This document shows positions 18,373-26,851 of a DNA stretch of 64,000 nucleotides, one piece after another; position 1 is the stretch's first letter, and each line of letters begins with the position of its first letter. Both the position numbers and the translations under genes were made by a program. This DNA is from Natronospira proteinivora (GTDB taxonomy: Bacteria > Pseudomonadota > Gammaproteobacteria > Natronospirales > Natronospiraceae): positions 124,001-188,000 of the forward strand of contig NZ_JALJYF010000001.1 in assembly GCF_024170465.1 (NCBI RefSeq). The letters run 5' to 3'. The notes under the pieces were generated by a model. That model saw only the letters and a program-made list of their open reading frames with translations. It made no database searches and was not told where the DNA came from.

Positions 18373-19365
18373 ATGAGCACTTGGTACGATCAGGATCTGG
18401 ACCGGAGTCCCTTGGCGGATTGCGCCATTGCCGTCTTCGGTTACGGGGCCCAGGGCCGGGCCCAGGCCCGCAATCTTCTTGATGCCGGCTTCAATGTCCG
18501 CGTGGCCCTGAGAGCCGACTCCTCAAGCCGTGAACGGGCCGAAGCCGATGGTCTCTCGGTGCTGTCGCTGGAAGCGGCCGCTGAGTGGGCGGATATGGCG
18601 GTGATGCTGGTGCCGGACGGCGAGCAGCCGGCCCTGTACCAATCGGTGCTGGCGCCAGCCCTGAAACCCGGGGCGGCGCTGATCTTCGCCCATGGCTACG
18701 CCGTCCACCACGGTCATATCCGGGCCCGGGAGGACCTGGATGTGCTGATGGTGGCCCCGCTGGGCATTGGCGAGCAGGTCCGGGCCACGTTCGAGAAGGG
18801 GGCCGGGGTGCCGGCCCTGGTGGCGGTGGCTCAGGACGGCAGTGGGCAGGCCTGGTCTCGCGTCCTGGCCTATGCCGGTGCCGGTGGCCATGGTCGTGCC
18901 GGGGTGATTGAAACCACCTTTGCCGAGGAAACCGAAACCGATCTCTTCGCCGAGCAGGCGGTGCTGGTGGGGGGCATGAGCGAGTTGATCCGCAATGCCT
19001 TTGAAACACTGGTGGAAGCGGGTTACAGCGAGGAAGTGGCCTATTTCTGCTGCCTGCATGAGGTCAAGCTGATCGCCGATCTCATCCATACCCGCGGGAT
19101 TGCGAGTATGCGGGAATCCATCTCCGAGGTTGCGGATTACGGCGCCATGCGTCAGGGCCCCCGGATTATCGGCGAGGCTTCCCGTCAGGCCATGCGCCAG
19201 GCCTTGCAAGAGATCCGCAGTGGCGAGTTTGATCGCCGCTTGCAGGAGGAACAGGGTGCGGGCTTTACTATTTTGAATGAAAGCCGTGTCGCAGCCCGTT
19301 CCCATCCCATCGAAACCGTTGGTCGTCGTTTGCGCGCCAACATGCCCTGGATGAAGGAAAAATAG
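18373..19365 (+). CDS. Ketol-acid reductoisomerase (IlvC) family protein with altered active site
   Basis: A full-length (330 residues) class I KARI homologue: a Rossmann domain with GYGAQG (23-28) and an NADPH-type LRADSSS loop, then the knotted helical domain. Its numbering runs collinear with class I KARIs, so catalytic positions can be read directly. H107, D190, E194, E230 and S251 are kept. Position 130, normally Lys in APKGPGH, is Leu (APLGIGE), and metal ligand Glu226 in AYFECLHE is Cys (AYFCCLHE). Standard isomeroreductase activity therefore looks unlikely (inference). ilvI and ilvH, the usual upstream partners, are absent. The gene is one base from the PSD-like gene. Routine annotation would probably call it ilvC. 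Confidence 0.85.
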   Translation: MSTWYDQDLDRSPLADCAIAVFGYGAQGRAQARNLLDAGFNVRVALRADSSSRERAEADGLSVLSLEAAAEWADMAVMLVPDGEQPALYQSVLAPALKPGAALIFAHGYAVHHGHIRAREDLDVLMVAPLGIGEQVRATFEKGAGVPALVAVAQDGSGQAWSRVLAYAGAGGHGRAGVIETTFAEETETDLFAEQAVLVGGMSELIRNAFETLVEAGYSEEVAYFCCLHEVKLIADLIHTRGIASMRESISEVADYGAMRQGPRIIGEASRQAMRQALQEIRSGEFDRRLQEEQGAGFTILNESRVAARSHPIETVGRRLRANMPWMKEK

Positions 19366-19366
19366 C

Positions 19367-19984
19367 ATGGCGCGTAATGGTTCTCTGATTGCCGGCGAGG
19401 CCTGGTGGCCCATTGCCTTTTTGCTGCTGATGTCCGGCCTGGCCTTGTTGTTGCCTTTTCCCTGGATTGCCTTGCTGGGCCTGTTGCTGACGGTATTCCT
19501 CATCTTTATTTTCCGTGATCCGGCCCGGGATATTCCTGCCCTTCCCTTGGCTGTCGTTAGCCCGGTGGATGGCGTAATTGAGGTTATTGAACAGCCAAAA
19601 GCCCCCGAAGGGGAGCCCCAGGATACGGTGATCGTGATTCGTATTGCCCCCTTGGCTGCCTGGTCCATCCGAGCCCCTGTGGAAGGCAAGGTCATGGGCC
19701 TGCGAGGGTTGAAGGAGGGTCCGACGCGCGGTCTTTGGCTGCAGACCGATGAAGGTGATGATGTAGTCACGGAATTGACGGGGCGATCGCGTCCTTACTG
19801 GTCTCGACCAGTGGCCTTCGTACGCACTGGGGAGCGCTTGGGGCAGGGGTGGCGTTTTGGCTATCGTCGCCTGGCCCGTGAAGCCCGTGTCCATGTTTAT
19901 GGAAAGCTTAAGCTGGAAGTCAAGGCAGGACAGCGGGTAAGGGCGGGCAGTGACTTGCTGGCAACCCTGGTTCACGATGACTGA
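19367..19984 (+). CDS. Phosphatidylserine decarboxylase-like protein lacking the pyruvoyl serine
   Basis: A 205-residue homologue of the short (PSD-A, archaetidylserine decarboxylase-like) decarboxylases: two N-terminal membrane helices (about 14-30 and 34-49), FRDP at 49-52 and SPVDG at 65-69 with the triad Asp. The segment that should read like CHVNRAP is AAWSIRAP, so the triad His is lost. The self-processing site FGS is FGY (Y166). Without Ser the pyruvoyl group cannot form by the known mechanism. The frame is intact, starts one base after the KARI-like stop with AAGGA upstream, and precedes pssA. It may be a structural or regulatory partner in phospholipid synthesis (inference), with an active PSD elsewhere. 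Confidence 0.8.
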   Translation: MARNGSLIAGEAWWPIAFLLLMSGLALLLPFPWIALLGLLLTVFLIFIFRDPARDIPALPLAVVSPVDGVIEVIEQPKAPEGEPQDTVIVIRIAPLAAWSIRAPVEGKVMGLRGLKEGPTRGLWLQTDEGDDVVTELTGRSRPYWSRPVAFVRTGERLGQGWRFGYRRLAREARVHVYGKLKLEVKAGQRVRAGSDLLATLVHDD

Positions 19985-20106
19985 TGGTTGCCTGGCCACG
20001 GTTTCGATAGGATTGTGATCCGAGGGGGGTGCAGGGCGCCTCCCTTATCTCGCTTTGCCAGTCGTGGCAACATACACTTCAGCCATCCATTCCCGAGGAT
20101 TCCATC

Positions 20107-20931
20107 GTGGCGGCCAAGAAACGGAAACAGCGTGAGCAAGGCAGTGCCCGCTCCATTCGGCGCGGCATCTATCTGCTGCCCAATCTGTTCACCACGGCGG
20201 CCATGTTTGCCGGCTTCTTTGCCATGATCTCGGCCATGGATGGCCGATTCCAGGCGGCCGGAGTGGCGGTGTTGGTGGCCTTTTTGCTGGATGGGGTGGA
20301 TGGTCGGGTGGCACGGCTGACCGGTACCGAAAGTGAATTCGGCCGGGAATATGACAGCCTGTCCGATCTGGTCTCCTTTGGTCTGGCACCGGCCATGATT
20401 GTCTATAACTGGGGCCTGGGTGTGCTGGGGGACGAGCCCTGGTGGTGGTGGATACAGATTTCCTGGCTGGTGGCCTTCTTTTTTGCCGTAGCCGCGGCTC
20501 TGCGCCTGGCCCGCTTCAACACCCGCGCCGGCAGCAGCGATAAGCGTTTCTTCCAGGGCCTGCCCAGTCCGTCGGCCGCTGCCTGCGTGGCGGTGGGGGC
20601 CTGGCTTCTGGCGAGTCTGGACCTTCAGAATGCTGTGATGTTGCCCTTCGTCTACGGCATGACCGTGGCGGTGGCGGCCCTGATGGTCAGCAATATCAGC
20701 TATTACAGTTTCAAGGACCTCAATCTGGCCGGCGGCCGGGTACCGTTTACCTATGTAATTGCCATTCCTGTGTTATTCATCCTGATTGCCCTGGCGCCCT
20801 CCAAGGTGCTGTTCGCAGGCTTTTTCCTATATGCCCTGTCCGGACCTGTTCTGTCCCTCTGGCGGCGCCGCAGGCGAGCTTTGAAGTTTGCCAATAAGGA
20901 GCGTGAAGGAGGAGGTGATCACGGTGGGTAA
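20107..20931 (+). CDS. pssA: CDP-diacylglycerol--serine O-phosphatidyltransferase
   Basis: Makes phosphatidylserine from CDP-diacylglycerol and serine, the first step toward phosphatidylethanolamine. I chose the GTG at 20107 with GAGGA upstream, giving 274 residues that open with a basic segment (AAKKRKQRE) and then the first helix; an earlier in-frame ATG at 20029 adds residues unlike the family. The CDP-alcohol motif is complete: DGVDGRVAR then GREYDSLSD, near residues 60-87. About eight membrane helices, with a basic C-terminus. It is 122 bp behind the PSD-like gene, the standard order psd-pssA. Confidence 0.93.
   Translation: MAAKKRKQREQGSARSIRRGIYLLPNLFTTAAMFAGFFAMISAMDGRFQAAGVAVLVAFLLDGVDGRVARLTGTESEFGREYDSLSDLVSFGLAPAMIVYNWGLGVLGDEPWWWWIQISWLVAFFFAVAAALRLARFNTRAGSSDKRFFQGLPSPSAAACVAVGAWLLASLDLQNAVMLPFVYGMTVAVAALMVSNISYYSFKDLNLAGGRVPFTYVIAIPVLFILIALAPSKVLFAGFFLYALSGPVLSLWRRRRRALKFANKEREGGGDHGG
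20909..20920 (+). promoter_or_regulatory. Near-perfect Shine-Dalgarno deciding the UDG start
   Basis: GGAGGTGATC at 20911-20920, preceded by AAGGA, is complementary to almost the whole 3' end of 16S rRNA. It lies inside the last codons of pssA and points to the GTG at 20924 (8 nt spacing from GGAGG), not the GTG at 20915, which is embedded in it. Confidence 0.75.
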
Positions 20932-21685
20932 TGAAGCAAGACGGCGTGCCTATCTGGACGCGCTGGGCATTACCGCCTGGCAGCGCCGTGAGGCAAACGC
21001 CGAGTCTGCCCGGGAGGGAGAGACGGCGCCCGCACAGCCAATGGCCACACCACCCCCGCAAGCCCCAACCTCTCCGGGAACTCAGCCATCGGACCCGTCT
21101 CCTTCCTCACAGCCGGAAGTGGCCGGTCTGGACTGGTCTGCCTTGACCGAACAAGTGGCCCATTGCCAGCGCTGCCGCTTGCATGAGACACGGACCCAGG
21201 GGGTGTTCGGCGTGGGCAATCCCGAGGCCGACTGGCTGTTCATTGGTGAGGCGCCGGGAGCCGAAGAGGATCGCCGGGGTGAGCCCTTCGTGGGCCGGGC
21301 CGGGCAATTGCTGGATGCCATGCTGCACGCGGCAGGCCAGTCCCGGGATTCGGTCTATATCGCCAATATCATCAAATCACGGCCGCCCAAGAACCGGGAT
21401 CCCAAACCGGAAGAAATCGCGGCCTGTCTGCCTTATCTGCGGCGTCAGATTCAGCTGATTCAGCCACGTTTGGTGATGCTGGTGGGCCGGGTTTCGGCCC
21501 AGACACTGTTGGATAGCACTGCTCCGCTGGGACGTTTGCGTGGCCAGGTTCACCGTTTGCCAGGCTTTGGCATTCCGGCAGTGGTGACCTATCACCCGGC
21601 CTATCTGCTGCGTTCGCCACTGGAAAAGCGAAAGGTCTGGGCGGATTTGCGCCTTGCCCGCAAGACCCTGGAGGAGGGGATGTGA
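20924..21685 (+). CDS. Family 4 uracil-DNA glycosylase with one Fe-S cysteine replaced
   Basis: Removes uracil from DNA; the protein belongs to the thermophile-type (family 4) Fe-S UDGs. From the GTG at 20924 it has 253 residues: a short helical start, a Pro/Ser/Ala-rich linker (about 30-68), then the catalytic domain. Motif A is [20 protein letters not shown] (near 108-127) and the late motif is TYHPAYLLR. Fe-S ligands C81 and C84 (CQRC) and C168 are present. The expected third cysteine, in KCRPPxNRDP, is Ser152 ([10 protein letters not shown]), 16 residues before C168 as in the family. The start overlaps pssA by 8 bp and the end overlaps rimI by 4 bp. Confidence 0.9.
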   Translation: MGNEARRRAYLDALGITAWQRREANAESAREGETAPAQPMATPPPQAPTSPGTQPSDPSPSSQPEVAGLDWSALTEQVAHCQRCRLHETRTQGVFGVGNPEADWLFIGEAPGAEEDRRGEPFVGRAGQLLDAMLHAAGQSRDSVYIANIIKSRPPKNRDPKPEEIAACLPYLRRQIQLIQPRLVMLVGRVSAQTLLDSTAPLGRLRGQVHRLPGFGIPAVVTYHPAYLLRSPLEKRKVWADLRLARKTLEEGM

Positions 21686-22161
21686 GCCAGGTCAGGCAGA
21701 CCGGAGAGGTGGTTCAGCCTCGCCCCATGCAGGAGGCGGATCTGGAGCGGGTGCATGAGATTGAGCGCCGGGGCTATGGTTTCCCCTGGCCGGTGGGTAT
21801 TTTTCGGGACTGCCTGAGAGCGGGCTATCACTGCTGGGTGATGGAGGCCCAGGGCTGTATCGCCGGTTATGCCATTGTCTCGGTGGCGGCGGGTGAGTCC
21901 CATGTACTTAATATCTGCATTGATCCCGCCTGGCAGCGCCTGGGTCTGGGGCGGGAATTGATGAACCATGTGATGGCCGAGGCCCGCGGGGCCGGGGCCC
22001 AGCGCATGTTGCTGGAAGTCCGTCCCTCCAACCGCTCTGCCCGGGAATTGTATGATCAACTGGGTTTCAACGAGATCGGTCTACGTCGGGGCTACTATCC
22101 GAATCATTCCGGCATTCGGGAAGATGCTCTGGTCCTGGCCCGGGAGTTGTTTCTGGATTGA
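21682..22161 (+). CDS. rimI: Ribosomal protein bS18 alanine N-acetyltransferase RimI
   Basis: GNAT acetyltransferase that modifies the N-terminal Ala of ribosomal protein S18. The 159-residue protein, starting at a GTG that overlaps the UDG stop, contains the acetyl-CoA loop QRLGLGRELM near residue 93, the segment LLEVRPSNRSARELYDQLGF and the RimI-like GYYPNHSGIREDALVL at the C-terminus. A UDG-rimI pairing is common in gammaproteobacteria. Confidence 0.92.
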   Translation: MSQVRQTGEVVQPRPMQEADLERVHEIERRGYGFPWPVGIFRDCLRAGYHCWVMEAQGCIAGYAIVSVAAGESHVLNICIDPAWQRLGLGRELMNHVMAEARGAGAQRMLLEVRPSNRSARELYDQLGFNEIGLRRGYYPNHSGIREDALVLARELFLD

Positions 22162-22239
22162 TCGCTGCCTGCCATGGGCCACGCCACCGGCGGCAGTCTG
22201 TTAAAATGCACGGTTTGGTTCTGAATAGAAGTCAAACCC

Positions 22240-23820
22240 ATGCCCCAGGAACATCAGCGGCGGCGCACTTTCGCCATCATCTCCCACCCAGATGCCGGCA
22301 AGACCACGGTCACCGAAAAGCTCTTGCTGTTTGGCGGCGCCATTCAGCTGGCCGGCACCGTCAAGGGGCGCAAGGCGGCCCGCCATGCCACCTCCGACTG
22401 GATGGCCATGGAGAAGGAACGCGGCATCTCGGTGACCTCCTCGGTGATGCAGTTTCCCTTTGACGATTGCATCGTCAATCTGCTGGATACCCCCGGTCAC
22501 GCCGATTTCTCCGAAGACACCTACCGAACTCTGACCGCAGTGGATTCAGCCCTGATGGTGATTGACTGCGCCAAGGGGGTGGAGGAGCGGACCATCAAGC
22601 TGATGGAGGTCTGTCGCCTGCGGGATACCCCGATCTACACCTTTATCAACAAGCTGGACCGGGAAGGCCGGGATCCCATGGAGTTGATGGACGAGGTGGA
22701 ACGGGTGCTGGGCATTCAGTGTACGCCCGTGACTTGGCCCATTGGCATGGGCAAGCGCCTCAAGGGGATTTATCACCTGCTGGAAGACCGCATCTATATC
22801 TACGAAGAAGCCGAGGGCGGGGCTCGAGGGGTGCATCGCACCATTGATGGTCTGGCCTCGGACGAGGCCCGGGAATTTTTGGGCGATGAGGCCGAGGAAT
22901 ATGCCGATGAAGTGGAACTGGTACGCGAGGCAACCCCGGATTTTGACCTGGAGGCCTATCTGGCCGGGCGGATGAGCCCGGTCTTTTTCGGTTCGGCCAT
23001 TGCCAACTTCGGGATCCAGGAGCTGTTGGAAAGCTTTGTGCGTACCGCGCCTTCGCCCAAGCCCGCCAAGACCACGGTGCGGGAAATTCAGCCGGAGGAA
23101 GACAAGCTCACTGGTTTTGTCTTCAAGGTGCAGGCCAATATGGATCCGGCCCACCGGGATCGGGTGGCCTTCATGCGCATCTGCTCCGGTCGTTTCAAGC
23201 CCGGCATGAAGCTCAAGCATGTGCGTATCGGCAAGGATGTGAAGATCAGCAAGGCCCTGACCTTCATGGCCTCTGACCGGGAGCACACCGAAGAAGCTTA
23301 CGCCGGCGACATCATCGGCGTGCATAATCACGGCACCATTCGCATTGGCGATACCTTTACCGAAGGTGAGGAATTGCAGTTCACCGGGATTCCCAACTTT
23401 GCCCCGGAACTGTTCCGCCGGGCAGTGCTGGCGGATCCGCTGCGCATGAAGCAGCTGCAGAAAGGCTTGGACCAGCTCTGTGAGGAAGGGGCCACTCAGT
23501 TGTTTCGTCCCCTGCGCAACAATGATCTGATCCTCGGGGCGGTGGGCCAGTTGCAGTTCGATGTGGTGGCCGAGCGTCTCAAGACCGAGTACGGCGTGGA
23601 CTGCAAGTTCGAGCCGATCAATGTGGCCACCGCCCGCTGGACCTATGCCGAAGACGAGAAAGAGCTGGAACGTTTCCGTCGTCGGGCGGAGGATAATCTG
23701 GCCATCGACCACAGCGGGGCGTTGGTTTATATCGCCCCCACCCGGGTCAATCTGGACCTGGCCCAGGAACGCAATCCCGAAATCGAGTTTCGCGCCACCC
23801 GCGACCACTTGGCGGCTTGA
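22240..23820 (+). CDS. prfC: Peptide chain release factor 3
   Basis: Translational GTPase that recycles RF1 and RF2 from the ribosome after peptide release. The 526-residue protein has G1 SHPDAGKTT (near residue 15), [12 protein letters not shown] (G3) and NKLDRE (G4), then domain II and the RF3-type C-terminal domain. Length agrees with E. coli RF3 (529). It is 78 bp after rimI and converges on tgpA. The translated start [20 protein letters not shown] fits the family. Confidence 0.97.
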   Translation: MPQEHQRRRTFAIISHPDAGKTTVTEKLLLFGGAIQLAGTVKGRKAARHATSDWMAMEKERGISVTSSVMQFPFDDCIVNLLDTPGHADFSEDTYRTLTAVDSALMVIDCAKGVEERTIKLMEVCRLRDTPIYTFINKLDREGRDPMELMDEVERVLGIQCTPVTWPIGMGKRLKGIYHLLEDRIYIYEEAEGGARGVHRTIDGLASDEAREFLGDEAEEYADEVELVREATPDFDLEAYLAGRMSPVFFGSAIANFGIQELLESFVRTAPSPKPAKTTVREIQPEEDKLTGFVFKVQANMDPAHRDRVAFMRICSGRFKPGMKLKHVRIGKDVKISKALTFMASDREHTEEAYAGDIIGVHNHGTIRIGDTFTEGEELQFTGIPNFAPELFRRAVLADPLRMKQLQKGLDQLCEEGATQLFRPLRNNDLILGAVGQLQFDVVAERLKTEYGVDCKFEPINVATARWTYAEDEKELERFRRRAEDNLAIDHSGALVYIAPTRVNLDLAQERNPEIEFRATRDHLAA

Positions 23821-23843
23821 TCAGTCTTATCCGTTAGCTACGG

Positions 23844-25853
23844 CTAGTGCCGGGACCGGTCCAGGCGGGCCAACCTTTTCAAGCGCCGGGCCGGCCAGGC
23901 CGACAGGGCCTGCTCCAGCTGCTTGCCTTGCGGGCTGGTACCCGCGTAGCGGGCACTGCGGAAGCGGTTGATCAGGGGACGGAGTTGTTCCGCTACGCCG
24001 GGGACCTCCCGTTCCAGTCTTTGCAACCAGGCCGCGGGGCCTTCCTGGGGCTGGCGGGCCAGCCCGGCTCGGCGCATACGCCCTTCAAAACGTTGCCAGC
24101 TACGTTCCACGGGATCCCGGGGACGCGGGGGACGTTGTTTGAGGGACAGGATCAGCCATAGCAGCAAGGCAAAGATGGTTACCAGCCCCACCATGATCAG
24201 GGCCAGTCGCATGGCGTCCTTGCCGGGCAGGCCCAGGCGTTCCAGAAAGTCCCGTTGTTGTTCCGGCCCGTAGGCCAGAAACCAGCCATCCCAGCGGGCC
24301 TGGATGGTATCCCAGATCATCTCCAGCTGCAGACCCAGATTCTCCCAGTTGAATCCCCCCTCCCAGTCCTCGCCCTCGGTTCCGGACGCCATGCCGCCAG
24401 CCTGAGTTTCCACGCGGGAGGGATCAATGGCCGTGGTGGGGTCTACTCGGACCCAGCCTTCTTCCGGTAACCAGATTTCCGACCAGGCATGGGCATTGGA
24501 TTGCAGGACGCGGAAATGGCCCGCCATGGGATTGTATTCGCCCCCCACATAGCCGGTCACCACCCGGCTGGGAATGTCCGCTGCCCGCATGAGAACCGTG
24601 AAGGCCGCGGCATAGTGCTCGCAGAAGCCACGCTGGCTGTCGAAGAGAAAATCATCCATGCCGTGTCTGCCCAGGGTGGGAGGCTCCAGGGTGTAATAGA
24701 AGCTTTCCTCGTTAAAGTGACTCATGGCGCGGTCTACCAGGGCGTGTGGATCACCGTCCACCTCGGCCAGCCATTCCCGGGCCAGTTCCCGGGTTTGTGG
24801 ATTGCTGTCATCGGGAAGCCGGGTTAATCGCTCTTGCCAGCCCTCGGGCAGTTCCGGGTCCAGAGCGTAGTTGGGCCAGGATTGGATCTGATACCGGAGG
24901 CGCTCACTGACCGGCTCATCGGCTTGCAGTCGCATGTCGGCGCGTAGCTGACTGTCATTCGGGAGTTCACCGCCGGGCATGTCCAGGGCGATCAGCCAGT
25001 CCTGGCCATGGGCCTCCAGGGTGATTTCCTGGGTCACCCCTTCGCCCAGGGGCAGCAGGGTGGCTTCCCGGTCGGGCATGCGTCCTTCCCGCCATTCCTG
25101 TCCGTCAAAGGCATGAAAGACCGGGCCCCGCCAATATCGCTGGCCGGATTCGGGGGCTTCATGCTCCGGGAAGCTCACCCGAAAGGCCAGGGCATTGGAC
25201 TGGGCCAACTGACTGATGGAGCCGGGCGACATGCGGTCGGACAGGCCGGTGGTGGCCCGGGGCTCGGGGGTGGGGGTGCCCCAGAGGGGGCCCGGCACCC
25301 GCGGGAAGAGCACGAACAGGATGATGGCAATGGGCAGGGCCTGGAGCAGCAGCTTTCCGGCAGTCACCAGGCTGGGACGGAGCGGGCCAGGCTCCCCCAG
25401 GCGAGTCAGGCGCAGCAGAATGGCGGTCTGGAAACAGCAGATGGCACTGAGCCAGAGTGCGGCCAGCAGGCTCTGGTTGCCGAGAAAGACCGCCAGCATC
25501 AAGATATAGGCCAGCAGGACCAGCACCAGACCGTCCCGCGGTTTCCAGGTTTCAAGCAGCTTCAGGCCCAGCATCAGTACCAGCAGCGCCGTGCCTGGTT
25601 CGATACCGTTAAGGTTGCCGAATTCCAGGTAGATGCCGCCAAAACAAAGCAGACCCAGGGGTAGGCGCAGGAAGGCCAGAGGGGCCCGCTGGCGACCCAG
25701 CCATCCGGGGAGCAGCCGCCACACGGCGAACAGGGCGCCCAGAAACGGCACCCAATAGGGAAGGGTGGTGATAATAGGGATCAGGGTGGCGCCCATGGCA
25801 AGGGTGAGCCAGCGCAGCTCCCGTTCCCGTAATGGGGGGCGGAGATCAGTCAT
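23844..25853 (-). CDS. Transglutaminase-like membrane protein (TgpA family)
   Basis: An inner-membrane protein with a periplasmic transglutaminase core, of the DUF3488/TgpA type; in Pseudomonas TgpA is essential, but its substrate is unclear. I chose the ATG at 25853 (669 residues), since the 74 upstream codons overlap the DUF58 gene and are not family-like. The first ~185 residues hold about five or six helices. The triad is C411 (RGFCEHYA), H455 (SNAHAWSE) and D471 (VRVDPTT). A further membrane helix lies near 550-570 before a basic DUF4129-like tail. It is the last gene of moxR-DUF58-tgpA, overlapping DUF58 by 8 bp. Confidence 0.92.
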   Translation of the reverse strand: MTDLRPPLRERELRWLTLAMGATLIPIITTLPYWVPFLGALFAVWRLLPGWLGRQRAPLAFLRLPLGLLCFGGIYLEFGNLNGIEPGTALLVLMLGLKLLETWKPRDGLVLVLLAYILMLAVFLGNQSLLAALWLSAICCFQTAILLRLTRLGEPGPLRPSLVTAGKLLLQALPIAIILFVLFPRVPGPLWGTPTPEPRATTGLSDRMSPGSISQLAQSNALAFRVSFPEHEAPESGQRYWRGPVFHAFDGQEWREGRMPDREATLLPLGEGVTQEITLEAHGQDWLIALDMPGGELPNDSQLRADMRLQADEPVSERLRYQIQSWPNYALDPELPEGWQERLTRLPDDSNPQTRELAREWLAEVDGDPHALVDRAMSHFNEESFYYTLEPPTLGRHGMDDFLFDSQRGFCEHYAAAFTVLMRAADIPSRVVTGYVGGEYNPMAGHFRVLQSNAHAWSEIWLPEEGWVRVDPTTAIDPSRVETQAGGMASGTEGEDWEGGFNWENLGLQLEMIWDTIQARWDGWFLAYGPEQQRDFLERLGLPGKDAMRLALIMVGLVTIFALLLWLILSLKQRPPRPRDPVERSWQRFEGRMRRAGLARQPQEGPAAWLQRLEREVPGVAEQLRPLINRFRSARYAGTSPQGKQLEQALSAWPARRLKRLARLDRSRH

Positions 25854-26835
25854 GGCCGGCGCCCCCTCCGTCCTCGCCAAAGCGGGCCAGGGCATCCAGT
25901 GCCCGCCGGGTCTGGTGTTCCCCCCGCCCCGGCCCGATGGTCTCATCCGGCAGGCGCAGGCCCCAGGGGCCGGTGGCGGCTTCGGCCTGCAGCACCCAGT
26001 GACAGAGGCGTGCCAGGCGGCTTTCCTGATCGCCGCCCCCGCTGTGATCCCAGTCCAGCCAGACCGGGCTTTCACCGGCCGGACTGGCGAACTCCTTGAC
26101 GATCAGCTCTCCTCGAGCCAGGTAATGGCGCCAGGCGATCCGGCGGGTGGGGTCGCCCTTGGCATAATCTCGGAGCTGGGAGAAATCCTCGGTCCCGCTT
26201 TGTTGCCGTTTGCCGGATTCCGCTTCCGGGTCTGGTGCCCGTTGCATGGGGCTGGCCAGGGGCTTGGGCCAGGCCAATCCCTCCAGGGGCATGTCCAGCC
26301 AGCACCAGGCCCGGAACAGGCCCATGGGGTAAGCGGTGGCGAGTCCAAAGCGTTGGATACGGACGCTGCCCCGACGCTCGGGGGTGCAGGGTAATTGCAA
26401 ACGAGCATGGCCATGGGGGAAGAGATCGGTGAAATCCAGGATGTTGCCGCTCTCGTCGGTGAGCAGAATATCCCGGCGGGCAATGGGTGCCGGGTTTTCA
26501 AGCTGCACCTCAAGGTGCTGGCGTTCCCCGGCGAAGCCCCGGCCCGTTTTGCCCGGCCGGACAACCAGCCGGTTCAGTCCCCGGTGGGCATGGTGCATGC
26601 AGACCACGCCCAGTCCGGCCAGGGTGAAGCTCAGGGCAAAGCCCATGCTGTTGGCGTAGTTCATGGCGGCCAGGATCATGGCCATGACCAGCAAGGCCAG
26701 CCCCATGCCAAAGCGTGTTGGCAGGATGTAGATTCGACGTCGGTGCAGGGTCAGGGGCGGGTGATCCCGCCCCTGACGACGGTAGGCCCAGCGTCGAGCC
26801 AGGCCGGTAACCGAACTGAACAAGCGACGAATCAT
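25846..26835 (-). CDS. DUF58 domain-containing protein
   Basis: Membrane-linked protein of the DUF58 family (vWA-like), almost always found between moxR and a transglutaminase gene. I chose the ATG at 26835 (329 residues) with GAGGG upstream; the frame can be extended to a TTG at 26874 inside moxR. Two helices lie near residues 38-75. The DUF58 core reads TEDFSQLRDYAKGDPTRRIAWR near residue 220, followed by LARGELIVKEF. It is probably the adaptor on which the MoxR ATPase acts (inference from family context). Confidence 0.9.
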   Translation of the reverse strand: MIRRLFSSVTGLARRWAYRRQGRDHPPLTLHRRRIYILPTRFGMGLALLVMAMILAAMNYANSMGFALSFTLAGLGVVCMHHAHRGLNRLVVRPGKTGRGFAGERQHLEVQLENPAPIARRDILLTDESGNILDFTDLFPHGHARLQLPCTPERRGSVRIQRFGLATAYPMGLFRAWCWLDMPLEGLAWPKPLASPMQRAPDPEAESGKRQQSGTEDFSQLRDYAKGDPTRRIAWRHYLARGELIVKEFASPAGESPVWLDWDHSGGGDQESRLARLCHWVLQAEAATGPWGLRLPDETIGPGRGEHQTRRALDALARFGEDGGGAGHD

Positions 26836-26851
26836 GAACCGGCCCTCGCCA

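Noticed and set aside
25854-26075. N-terminal extension of the transglutaminase frame by 74 codons
   Set aside because: It lies inside the DUF58 coding region and is rich in Ala, Gly, Pro and Cys with no family similarity; the ATG at 25853 gives the normal TgpA start.
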